Below are positions 9,248-17,094 of a stretch of 64,000 nt of DNA, in pieces. The notes under the pieces are model-generated. The model was not told the origin of the DNA. It saw only the letters and a program-made list of their open reading frames with translations, and made no database searches. Each line of letters opens with the position of its first letter. The stretch's first letter is position 1. The DNA comes from JANNAT01 sp031384605 (GTDB lineage Bacteria > Pseudomonadota > Alphaproteobacteria > Rhodobacterales > Rhodobacteraceae): the NCBI GenBank assembly GCA_031384605.1, contig JANNAT010000020.1, positions 1 to 64,000 of the forward strand, given 5' to 3'. The position numbers were made by a program, and so were the translations under genes.

Positions 9248-9859
9248 TTACCGTGTCTGCCAGATCAACCAGACCGCCACCACAACCAGCGTCAGCGACA
9301 ACACCCGCCTGACACGAACGGCCCGCGCTGTATTGCGAAGCCATTCCCGCGCAGATCCTGCCAGCGCGACAATGATGGCATGAATGGCCGTTGCCACCGC
9401 CACGTAAATTGCCGTCAGTGTAAGGGTGTTTGCCAGCGTGACGGGCACCGGCAAAAATCCCGGCAGAACTGCGACATAAAACAAAAATGCCTTGGGATTT
9501 AAAAGGTTCGTCACCAAGCCGCGCTGAAAGTAGCGTGCCATGGTCGCCCCGGGCTCTGCCCGTTCTGCGGGTTCATCCGCGCCGCGCCATCCATCCCAAG
9601 CCAACCACAAAAGATAGGCAACACCCGCCCAACGCAACACCTGATAGGCCGGGGGCGATCCGGCAATCACTGCGGCCAATCCATAGGCCGCAGCAACGCC
9701 AGCAACCGTCAGCCCCAGCGCCACTCCAGCCACCGCCGCAATGCCCGCACGCCGCCCGTCCGTCGCCGCCACAATCGCCAGCCAAACCATGTTCGGCCCG
9801 GGGGTCAGTTCAATTGCTATGGCGGTCAACGTAAAGGCTGCGACAGCGGTCAGGTCCAT
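9248..9859 (-). CDS. LysE/RhtB family translocator
   Basis: 203 residues with six hydrophobic segments and the LysE-family N-terminal motif ELTPGPNMVWL (family form xTPGPN). These proteins export amino acids such as threonine, homoserine, lysine or related small molecules. Its start lies 10 bases inside the 3-prime end of hemF on the same strand, so it is probably translated as the second gene of that message. The overlap with hemF does not by itself imply a role in haem metabolism; export of a precursor such as 5-aminolevulinate would be speculation. Confidence 0.85.
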   Translation of the reverse strand: MDLTAVAAFTLTAIAIELTPGPNMVWLAIVAATDGRRAGIAAVAGVALGLTVAGVAAAYGLAAVIAGSPPAYQVLRWAGVAYLLWLAWDGWRGADEPAERAEPGATMARYFQRGLVTNLLNPKAFLFYVAVLPGFLPVPVTLANTLTLTAIYVAVATAIHAIIVALAGSAREWLRNTARAVRVRRVLSLTLVVVAVWLIWQTR

Positions 9860-10710
9860 TTGGCAATTGGTGGCAGGCTCATCAACACGGCATTGGCATC
9901 ATGCCCGGTTTCCAAGCCAAACTTGGTGCCCCGGTCATAGACAAGGTTATATTCGGCATAAAGCCCGCGGCTGATCAGCTGGATGTCACGCTCCGCTTCG
10001 GTGAACGGTATGGCGATGCGCTTTTCAACCAAGGGCACGAACGCCGGCAGGAAGGCGCGGCCAACGTCCATAGTCAGCGCAAAATCTGCAGCCCAGTCGC
10101 CGGTGTGCAGATCATCATAGAATATTCCGCCCACGCCACGCGCGCGGCCCCGGTGCGGAATATAGAAATACTCATCCGCCCAAGCTTTGAACCTGGGGTA
10201 ATAGGCGGGGTCGTGGCGGTCACACGCCACCTGCATCTGGGCGTGAAAATGCGCCGTGTCTTCCGCATATTCGATGCAAGGGTTCAGGTCTGACCCGCCC
10301 CCAAACCACGATGCCCCCGGTGTCCAGAACATCCGGGTGTTCATGTGAACTGCGGGCGCATGCGGGTTGACCATATGCGCCACCAGCGAGATGCCGCTGG
10401 CCCAAAACCGGGGGTCTTCGGCCATGCCCGGAACGCCGCGCGCGGCCATCGCCGTTTGCGCCCGCTCGCCCAGCACGCCATGCACTTCGGACACGTTCAC
10501 GCCAACCTTTTCAAACACCCGCCCGCCCCGCAGCACGCTCATCACCCCACCGCCGCCATCGGCGCGGGTCGTGGGGGTTACCTCGAACTGACCCGGCGTT
10601 CCTGTGCCAAAATTGGCCTCAAGCCGTTCAAAAGCGGCAACGATGTCAGCGCGCAGCGATTTGAACCAGGCTGCCGCCTGGGCCTTTTTGTCGGTGAAAT
10701 CGTCGGTCAT
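9850..10710 (-). CDS. hemF: Oxygen-dependent coproporphyrinogen III oxidase
   Basis: 286 residues. Diagnostic stretches include RGGRVFEKVGVNVS, MNTRMFWTPG with FGGGSDLNP, HRGRARGVGGIFYDDL and the C-terminal YNLVYDRGTKFGL. It oxidatively decarboxylates coproporphyrinogen III to protoporphyrinogen IX using O2, so it indicates aerobic haem synthesis. The frame is open to 10737, but the ATG at 10710 has an AAGG ribosome site and begins the conserved protein. Followed directly by the overlapping LysE gene. Confidence 0.96.
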   Translation of the reverse strand: MTDDFTDKKAQAAAWFKSLRADIVAAFERLEANFGTGTPGQFEVTPTTRADGGGGVMSVLRGGRVFEKVGVNVSEVHGVLGERAQTAMAARGVPGMAEDPRFWASGISLVAHMVNPHAPAVHMNTRMFWTPGASWFGGGSDLNPCIEYAEDTAHFHAQMQVACDRHDPAYYPRFKAWADEYFYIPHRGRARGVGGIFYDDLHTGDWAADFALTMDVGRAFLPAFVPLVEKRIAIPFTEAERDIQLISRGLYAEYNLVYDRGTKFGLETGHDANAVLMSLPPIAKWT

Positions 10711-10848
10711 GCGCTGCCTTTTGGTTGGATTTCCCAAGTGTTAGCACCGGGCCAAGCCGCGCTCAATCCGCTGGATGGGCAAAGATGCAATTTGGCAGAT
10801 CGCAACAATGGGCCTATGGTGCAGCTATCTTAGGGGCAGGCGCAAAAA

Positions 10849-11238
10849 ATGAAACTCAGATGGCTGTTTATTTTTCTGCCACTTGCTGCCTGCGGCACCC
10901 CGCAAGAACAATGCATCAGCGCCGCAACGCGCGATATGGGCGTGGTTGACCGATTGATCAAAGACGTTGAAAGCAATCTGGCGCGCGGCTATGCCTTTGA
11001 AACTGTGACGACATATAGTCCTGAATGGCTGGATTGCACGCCGCGTGCAACGGACGCCAACCCGACGCCGGAACCCAAACTGTGTTTCGAAGATGTGCCT
11101 GAAACCACACGCCAAGCCGTGGCGATTGATCTGAATGCCGAAGCCGCCAAGCTGAAAAGCTTGCGCCAAAAACGCGATCAACAGGCAAAGGCCAGTGTTG
11201 GCGCTGTGGCGCAATGTCGCGCGAACTTTCCCGAATGA
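10849..11238 (+). CDS. Small lipoprotein of unknown function
   Basis: 129 residues. A short signal peptide ends in a lipobox (LAAC, Cys15), predicting a lipid-anchored periplasmic protein. The mature part has three further cysteines (about 22, 58 and 75) plus one near the C-terminus, a predicted helix at about 28-45 and a Lys/Gln-rich helix at 90-115. I do not recognise the family. It stands alone between the divergent hemF and the convergent SDR gene, whose stop abuts its own. Confidence 0.7.
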   Translation: MKLRWLFIFLPLAACGTPQEQCISAATRDMGVVDRLIKDVESNLARGYAFETVTTYSPEWLDCTPRATDANPTPEPKLCFEDVPETTRQAVAIDLNAEAAKLKSLRQKRDQQAKASVGAVAQCRANFPE

Positions 11239-12048
11239 TCAGTGCGCAGGGGCCGCAACTGCGTCGATCAAACTGCGCCCGCCATCGACCGTCAATATTT
11301 GCCCGGTAACAAACGCCGACGCATCAGACGCAAGATATTGCACGGTATCGACCAACTCAGTGCCCGGGGCCACACGGCCCAAGGGCGTTCCTTGTTCGAT
11401 TGCACTGCGAAAATCTGGGTGCTCTTTCAGGGCGGTTTGCAAACTGCCGCTTAGAACTGATCCGATTGCCACCGCATTCACCCGGATGCCTTTTGGGGCC
11501 AAAGCCACCGCCATCGACCGCGTCATTTGATCCACGGCGGCACAAGCAATTGAATATCCCAGCAGACAGGGCTGCGTTCGCGTTGCCGCGATCGACGACA
11601 AATTGACGATTGTGCCAACCGGGCCAGAGTGATCGGGATTCTTTTCAGCCTGCAAAATCATCCGCTTGGCGGTCATCTGACTAAGGCGCAGCGCGGTAAA
11701 CAAATTTTGGTTCAACAAGTCCTCGACCGCGTCCTCGCCCACTTTCAACGGATCAGAGATTTTCATCATGCGGGACGCATTGACCAAAATATCCACCCGG
11801 CCAAACGCATCCATCGTGGCCGACAGCAGGTTTGCAATCGTCAGCTTTTCGCACAAATCGCCCGCGAACATCCGAACCGACCCTTCGGCACGGGCTTCTT
11901 CGCCCACTTCCGCCTCTAGTCGATCTTCATCAATATCGGCGAACATCACGTTCGCGCCCTTGTCCTGAAAATGCCGGGCAATCGCCAAACCGATGCCATT
12001 GGCCGACCCGGTAACAATGGCGGTTTTGCCTTGGATGGAAAAAGACAT
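11239..12048 (-). CDS. SDR-family protein lacking the catalytic lysine
   Basis: 269 residues with the Rossmann glycine motif TGSANGIG (13-20), an Asp after beta-2 (ADID), the helix-4 Asn (NQN, 113-115), Ser151/152 (NLSS) and Tyr165. The fold is therefore a classical short-chain dehydrogenase. But the YxxxK motif reads YSIAC, so the lysine is Cys169, and NNAG is replaced by NAS. Without the lysine, classical SDR chemistry is compromised; it may be a binding or regulatory protein or use altered chemistry. The ATG at 12048 has AAAGGAA upstream. It follows the RsmC-like gene by 18 bases and is probably co-transcribed. Confidence 0.82.
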   Translation of the reverse strand: MSFSIQGKTAIVTGSANGIGLAIARHFQDKGANVMFADIDEDRLEAEVGEEARAEGSVRMFAGDLCEKLTIANLLSATMDAFGRVDILVNASRMMKISDPLKVGEDAVEDLLNQNLFTALRLSQMTAKRMILQAEKNPDHSGPVGTIVNLSSIAATRTQPCLLGYSIACAAVDQMTRSMAVALAPKGIRVNAVAIGSVLSGSLQTALKEHPDFRSAIEQGTPLGRVAPGTELVDTVQYLASDASAFVTGQILTVDGGRSLIDAVAAPAH

Positions 12049-12066
12049 CTGCGTTCCTTTAGCGTT

Positions 12067-13053
12067 TCAGCGGGCACGGATCGGATACGAGGCGCAAATC
12101 AGCCGAAACACCGTATCGCCACCCAGATCATCGACTTGCTTAAACAGCGCGCGCAGATGCGCAACATAGGGCAACTGCCGATTTGCCACCAGCCAAAGCT
12201 TGCCACTTGGCAAAAGCCCGCGCTGTGCTGCCGTCAAAAAAGCCAACCCCAGATTGGGGTCAGCCGCGCGCGCGACATGGAATGGCGGGTTCATCACCAC
12301 AGCATCCCACAATTTTATCGGGCGATGCGTGGTGGCATCGGCCCAATGAAACCGCGCCCGCGGATCGGTTATGTTCAGGCGGGCGCAGTCCAAAGCCTCG
12401 GCGTCAGCCTCGATCACATCCAACTCTTTTACACCGTCACGGGCCAGAATAGCGCGGGAAAGATAGCCCCAGCCTGCCCCCAGATCGGCCACACGTCCGG
12501 GCAGTTTGGCGGGCAATACAGCCGCCAACAGGGCCGAACCGCGATCCGGCCCATCCGCCGAAAACACCCCCGGCATGGTTACAAACCCATCCGGCAAAGT
12601 TTGCGCCGACGCCGCCCATGCCGCCAGTTGTGCGCCTGCGGTGATCACCGCCAGTTTGCCATGCGCCTTCGACACCGCTTCGCCCACCGCAACGCCAAGT
12701 GCGGCCACATCGCGCAGGATCGATTCAACGCCATCGGTTTTCTGACCATCCACGATGATTTTCCCGCCCAGCCCAACCGCGCCCGCAGCCGACGCAATCA
12801 TGGCGCGGGCCGCAGCCTTGGCGCGGGGCAGGCAAACCACGGCCAATCCAATCGCGCCGTCTATTGCCATGCGATACCCCGCCGCTGCGAAATGATCATG
12901 GTCAGGTTTGAACCCGGTGATAACCACCGTGCGGGCCGTGGGGAAGTCTGACAGATTATCCCCCTTTACGGGCCGATAAACCGCGATATCACCCAAGGGC
13001 GGCACCACAACTGCCCCCGTTTTCAACGCCATTTCAAATCTTGCAGAACGCAT
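12067..13053 (-). CDS. RsmC-like 16S rRNA (guanine-N2) methyltransferase
   Basis: 328 residues in two halves. The N-terminal half is a degenerate methyltransferase-like domain; the C-terminal half has an S-adenosylmethionine site (VADLGAGWGYLS, about 190-200) and the catalytic NPPFH motif (about 255). That duplicated plan matches RsmC/RlmG proteins, which methylate guanine N2 in ribosomal RNA (RsmC acts on G1207 of 16S rRNA). RsmC rather than RlmG is inference from size. No strong ribosome site precedes the ATG at 13053; an ATG seven codons later is possible. Confidence 0.8.
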   Translation of the reverse strand: MRSARFEMALKTGAVVVPPLGDIAVYRPVKGDNLSDFPTARTVVITGFKPDHDHFAAAGYRMAIDGAIGLAVVCLPRAKAAARAMIASAAGAVGLGGKIIVDGQKTDGVESILRDVAALGVAVGEAVSKAHGKLAVITAGAQLAAWAASAQTLPDGFVTMPGVFSADGPDRGSALLAAVLPAKLPGRVADLGAGWGYLSRAILARDGVKELDVIEADAEALDCARLNITDPRARFHWADATTHRPIKLWDAVVMNPPFHVARAADPNLGLAFLTAAQRGLLPSGKLWLVANRQLPYVAHLRALFKQVDDLGGDTVFRLICASYPIRAR

Positions 13054-13124
13054 AGGGTGCGGCTTGCGCCTGCTCCTTTGTCAGATCAATCGGGGAAGAA
13101 CCGCGCGAATGGCTGCCGACGCAG

Positions 13125-13466
13125 CTATTCTTTTTCCATCGTGCATTGCAACGGATGCTGATGGCGGCGCGCAAAATCCATCACTTGCGCCACTTTCGTT
13201 TCGGCTATTTCCACCGAAAACACACCCACCACCGCCAGCCCCTTTTTATGCACCGTCAGCATAATTTCAAACGACTGCGCATGGTTCAGGCCAAAAAACC
13301 GTTCCAGCACATGCACGACAAATTCCATCGGCGTGTAATCATCGTTCAAAAGCATGACCTTATACAGCGGCGGCCTTTCGGTGCGCGTTTTGGTCTTGGT
13401 CAAGATTGACGTTTCATCACGCGGACCAGCGGCTTTGTCCGACATGACAGGTGGTGTAAAGATCAC
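13125..13466 (-). CDS. clpS: ClpS adaptor of the ClpAP protease
   Basis: 113 residues. The core shows KVMLLNDDYTPMEFVV (the NDDYT loop that binds N-degron residues), HKKGLAVVGVFSVEIAETK and a final basic helix. ClpS delivers proteins with destabilising N-terminal residues to ClpAP and blocks SsrA substrates. I start at the GTG 13466 because GGAGG lies 8 bases upstream; the internal ATG at 13445 has no ribosome site. clpA is not adjacent in this window. Confidence 0.93.
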   Translation of the reverse strand: MIFTPPVMSDKAAGPRDETSILTKTKTRTERPPLYKVMLLNDDYTPMEFVVHVLERFFGLNHAQSFEIMLTVHKKGLAVVGVFSVEIAETKVAQVMDFARRHQHPLQCTMEKE

Positions 13467-13578
13467 GCGAAGCGCCTCCGGGGGGATTCGATCCCTTACG
13501 TTCTGATAATCCTAATATAGCGATTTTCGCCACCTCGAAAAGGCCCAGCCCCCAAGATGGCACGCAGCGGAGTATAAA

Positions 13579-14286
13579 ATGATAACAACCATTGGATTTG
13601 ATGCCGACGACACGCTTTGGCACAACGAGGTTTTCTTTCGCCTCACCCAAGACCGCTTTGCCGATTTGCTGTCTGATTACGTGCCGCCGGATGTGCTGCA
13701 CGATCAGTTGCTTTTGGTTGAAGGGCGGAATTTGGGGATTTACGGCTATGGCGTCAAAGGCTTTACGCTGTCGATGATTGAAACCGCATTGGAGATCACC
13801 AAAGGTGCCGTTCCGGGACGGGTCATTGCCGAATTGATGGCCGCAGGGCGCGAGATGTTGGCGCATCCGATTGATCTTTTGCCCCACGCATATGACGCAG
13901 TGACGGAACTGGCCAAGACCCACCGCATCATATTGATTACAAAGGGCGATTTATTGGATCAAGAACGCAAGCTGGCGCAGTCGGGTTTGGGGGATCTGTT
14001 CCATGGGGTCGAGGTTGTGTCGGAAAAAACTGCCCCGGTTTACAACACTATCTTCGCCCGACATGGCGCAAGAATTGACCAATCCATGATGGTGGGAAAT
14101 TCGCTGAAATCCGATGTTTTACCCGTTATTGCCGCTGGCGGTTGGGGCGTTCACATTCCGCATGATATAACTTGGGCACTGGAACTGGCCGAGGAACCAA
14201 CCGGGAACTTAAGATTTCACAGCTTGCCAGATTTGGGGCACTTGTCCGATCTTGTAGGAAAACTAACAACTGACCACAATATCTAG
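13579..14286 (+). CDS. HAD-family hydrolase
   Basis: 235 residues. Motif I is DADDTLW (nucleophile and acid/base Asp), motif II is ITKGDLLDQ, motif III Lys is in VVSEKT, and motif IV reads GNSLKSDV, a complete set for a haloacid-dehalogenase-superfamily phosphatase with a helical cap inserted after motif I. Substrate is not evident. The ATG at 13579 has GGAG 7-8 bases upstream. It is divergent from clpS, with about 112 bp between the starts. Confidence 0.85.
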   Translation: MITTIGFDADDTLWHNEVFFRLTQDRFADLLSDYVPPDVLHDQLLLVEGRNLGIYGYGVKGFTLSMIETALEITKGAVPGRVIAELMAAGREMLAHPIDLLPHAYDAVTELAKTHRIILITKGDLLDQERKLAQSGLGDLFHGVEVVSEKTAPVYNTIFARHGARIDQSMMVGNSLKSDVLPVIAAGGWGVHIPHDITWALELAEEPTGNLRFHSLPDLGHLSDLVGKLTTDHNI

Positions 14287-14402
14287 TTCTGGCATTGTTG
14301 CGTCGGCAGCCAAGACACAGCGTGAAGAAAACCGACAAACCTATTGAAAGTAAGGGGTTTTCTTGAATCGCCTCTCGTGTTAGCTTGTCTTACGCAGAAA
14401 AT

Positions 14403-14422
14403 GCCCCCGTCAAAAGAGGGGC
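14403..14422 (+). promoter_or_regulatory. Small GC hairpin just before the carboxypeptidase ribosome site
   Basis: GCCCC (14403-14407) pairs with GGGGC (14418-14422) across a 10-base loop. It lies 3 bases upstream of the GAGGTGG ribosome site of the next gene and has no T-run, so it is more likely to influence translation than to terminate the HAD gene. Short stem, low confidence. Confidence 0.3.
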
Positions 14423-14437
14423 CACGAGGTGGGCAGT

Positions 14438-16027
14438 ATGGGCAAAAAGACAGCGCACCTTTTGGGGCAGTATGTCCGAAATTTCGTGTTTCTGGCGGCA
14501 CTGACGTGTATTGCAGCTTGTTCGGGGCCCCATGAATCGCGAGCGGCTCCTTATGCGGCCTATGTGATGGATGCCCGCACCGGCGAGACGCTGTATTCGG
14601 AAAACGCCGAAACCCGGCTGCATCCGGCATCCTTGACCAAGATGATGACGCTATACATCGCGTTTGAAGAGATTGAACGCGGCAATCTGTCGCTTGATAC
14701 GATGATCACGGTGTCGAAAAACGCTGCCGCCCAGCCGCCATCCAGGTTAGGGCTGAAAGCGGGGCAAAAAATTCAATTGCGCTATCTGATCCGCGCGGCA
14801 GCGGTGAAATCGGCCAATGATGCGGCGTCGGCGATCGGGGATCATATTGGCGGGACACAGGAAAAATTTGCCGCCCGCATGACCAAAACCGCCAAAGCGA
14901 TCGGGATGAAAGACACCACTTTCAAGAATGCAAACGGGTTGACGGCCAAAGGGCATCTGTCCACCGCCAAGGATATGTCGGTGCTGGGCCGCCATCTGTT
15001 TTACGATTTCCCCCAATATTACAACATCTTCTCACGTCGCAGCACCGATGCGGGCATGGCCGAAGTGGCCAATACCAACCGCCGTTTCCTTGACGCCTAC
15101 AAAGGGGCTGACGGCATCAAGACCGGCTATACCGAACCTGCAGGCTTCAATCTGACCGCATCCGCAGAACGCGGCGGCGTTCGGATTATCGCATCGGTGT
15201 TTGGCGGCAAATCCACCGCTGACCGCAATGCCAAAATGGCTGATCTGCTAGATCTGGGGTTCCGCAAAGCCCCCAGAAATGCCAACGAACAGCCCCCCGA
15301 AACGCCCGCATACCCCAATGCCGACGATGAACTTGTGGCCAGCAGCGATGATCAAACCGACGGCTTGCCAGAGGTTGAAGGCGGCACGGCCAAAACGGTG
15401 CGCATCGCGATGGCGGTGAAAACCTCACCCCGCCCGATGGCGCGCCCCGAAGATCAATCCGGTGCCGCCGAAGTGGTGGTGGCATCGTTGGCGGATGATA
15501 TTGCAGGCGCACTGGCCGAAGCCACTGCCGCGCCGCCGCCACCAGAGTCGCTGGATGCCCAAGCGTTGGAAATAGCGGCAAGCGTCGGCGTGCCAACCGA
15601 TATCGAAACCCTTTCGGCTGCCCCTGCGCTAACAGTGACTGCCGCATCAGCCGCGCGGCCGGCGGTGAAACTGGTATCCACCCCGCGCCCGCCAAAACGC
15701 AAAGCGGCCGCGATCTACGAAGATATCGTTGTTGCCGAAGCAGAGGCCCCCGCCGAAGCCGCCGAAGTGATTACCCGTGTGTCAACATCTGGTGGGCGGG
15801 CGTGGGGCATCAATTTGGGACGATTTAACAGTCAGGGCGAGGCTGAACGCGTGCTGCTGAAAACCCAACTGGTGGAAAGTGCCACGTTGGGTGTCAGTCT
15901 GCGCAAGATTTCCAAAAAAAGCGGTGGGTTTGACGCAAACTTTCTTGGGCTGACGCAGGACGAAGCCGATCTGGCGTGCCGCAGATTACAAGCGCGCGGC
16001 GTGCAATGCTTTACGATGGGGCCATAG
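14438..16027 (+). CDS. D-alanyl-D-alanine carboxypeptidase (PBP5/6 class) with C-terminal SPOR domain
   Basis: 529 residues. The catalytic domain has SLTK (Ser65, Lys68), SAND (SxN) and GIKTGYTEPAG (KTG), all intact; it trims the terminal D-Ala from peptidoglycan stem peptides. After about residue 290 comes a Pro/Ala/Glu-rich linker, then a SPOR domain from about 445 to the end, which in other proteins binds denuded glycan at the septum. The N-terminal signal includes IAAC, which fits a lipobox, so the protein may be lipid-anchored rather than simply secreted. ATG 14438 with GAGGTGG is preferred to GTG 14429. Confidence 0.92.
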   Translation: MGKKTAHLLGQYVRNFVFLAALTCIAACSGPHESRAAPYAAYVMDARTGETLYSENAETRLHPASLTKMMTLYIAFEEIERGNLSLDTMITVSKNAAAQPPSRLGLKAGQKIQLRYLIRAAAVKSANDAASAIGDHIGGTQEKFAARMTKTAKAIGMKDTTFKNANGLTAKGHLSTAKDMSVLGRHLFYDFPQYYNIFSRRSTDAGMAEVANTNRRFLDAYKGADGIKTGYTEPAGFNLTASAERGGVRIIASVFGGKSTADRNAKMADLLDLGFRKAPRNANEQPPETPAYPNADDELVASSDDQTDGLPEVEGGTAKTVRIAMAVKTSPRPMARPEDQSGAAEVVVASLADDIAGALAEATAAPPPPESLDAQALEIAASVGVPTDIETLSAAPALTVTAASAARPAVKLVSTPRPPKRKAAAIYEDIVVAEAEAPAEAAEVITRVSTSGGRAWGINLGRFNSQGEAERVLLKTQLVESATLGVSLRKISKKSGGFDANFLGLTQDEADLACRRLQARGVQCFTMGP

Positions 16028-16031
16028 TTAG

Positions 16032-16982
16032 TTAACCCCGCGGGGCCGCAGCCCGCCGCAACCGATCATTTATTGCCCGGCCAAGCCCGGTTTCTGGGAT
16101 AGGTGCAAAAGCAATCTTGCCCGCGTTCCCCGCGATACCATCAGCTTCGCGCAGGACGTGAAACAGATTTGCCGCCGCTTCAACCAAATCACCATCCGCA
16201 GATAGGGTGATGTCGGCATCCCCCGGACCGAAACCAACACTAAATTCACCCGGCAACCACGCATCGGCATTCAGGCGAACCTGTGCGGCAGGCGCGTAAT
16301 GCGATGCCAGTTGCCCCGGTGCGGTGGGTTTGTTCGCATCACCGCCCATCAACAATTTCAGTCCCATAGCCGCCTCCAGCGCCTCAACCGGAACGCCACC
16401 GGGGCGTAACAGCGCGGGCGCACCCGACAAATCCAAAATCGTCGATTCCACCCCAACGGCGCAGGGCCCGCCGTCGATCACTGCGGCTATCCGCCCTGCC
16501 AGCCCGTCCATCACATGCGCTGCCCGCGTTGGCGAAACCCGTCCCGATGGATTGGCCGAAGGTGCCGCCAACGGCCCGCCAAACCGGCGCAGCAAAGCCG
16601 CCGCCACGGGATGGGCAGGCACGCGAACCGCCACGGTTGGCAAATCTGCGGTGACCAATTGCGACAATACAGCCCCTGCGCGCAACGGCAGCACCAATGT
16701 TAACGGCCCCGGCCAAAACTGTGCCGCCACCGCCAAAGCGCGATCATCAAACACCGCAAACGCCTGCGCCGCAGCCAAATCTGCCACATGCACGATCAGC
16801 GGGTTGAACCGGGGGCGTGCTTTGGCCGCAAAAATCCGCGCCACCGCAAGATCAGACCGCGCATCGCCGCCAAGGCCGTAAACCGTCTCGGTTGGAAAGG
16901 CCACAAGCCCGCCACTGCCCAAAATTTCAGCAGCCCGCGCCAGCCCAACCGCTGTTGGCAAAATCGTTTCGGTGTGTTCCAT
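16032..16982 (-). CDS. L-threonylcarbamoyladenylate synthase (Sua5 type)
   Basis: 316 residues, the long Sua5 form: a YrdC domain with FPTETVYGLGGDA near the start, the KARPRFNPLIVH substrate site and SANPSG, followed after about residue 215 by the SHYAPA linker and the C-terminal Sua5 domain. It makes threonylcarbamoyl-AMP for the t6A37 modification of ANN-decoding tRNAs. The frame extends to 17051, but homology begins at the ATG 16982. Convergent with the carboxypeptidase gene and divergent from the acyl-CoA dehydrogenase gene. Confidence 0.93.
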   Translation of the reverse strand: MEHTETILPTAVGLARAAEILGSGGLVAFPTETVYGLGGDARSDLAVARIFAAKARPRFNPLIVHVADLAAAQAFAVFDDRALAVAAQFWPGPLTLVLPLRAGAVLSQLVTADLPTVAVRVPAHPVAAALLRRFGGPLAAPSANPSGRVSPTRAAHVMDGLAGRIAAVIDGGPCAVGVESTILDLSGAPALLRPGGVPVEALEAAMGLKLLMGGDANKPTAPGQLASHYAPAAQVRLNADAWLPGEFSVGFGPGDADITLSADGDLVEAAANLFHVLREADGIAGNAGKIAFAPIPETGLGRAINDRLRRAAAPRG

Positions 16983-17094
16983 AGGCCATGACGCTGCGTA
17001 GGACTTGAAGCTACGCCGCTGATGTCTAACCATTTGGTCAAAGTCAACCATTCAAAGGTGCCCGCGTATGTCGGGCCAATAGTCGGAGCGTCTG

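Noticed and set aside
14403..14422. Terminator for the HAD gene
   Set aside because: The GCCCC/GGGGC stem is short, has no T-run and sits at the next gene's ribosome site; kept only as a low-confidence leader hairpin.
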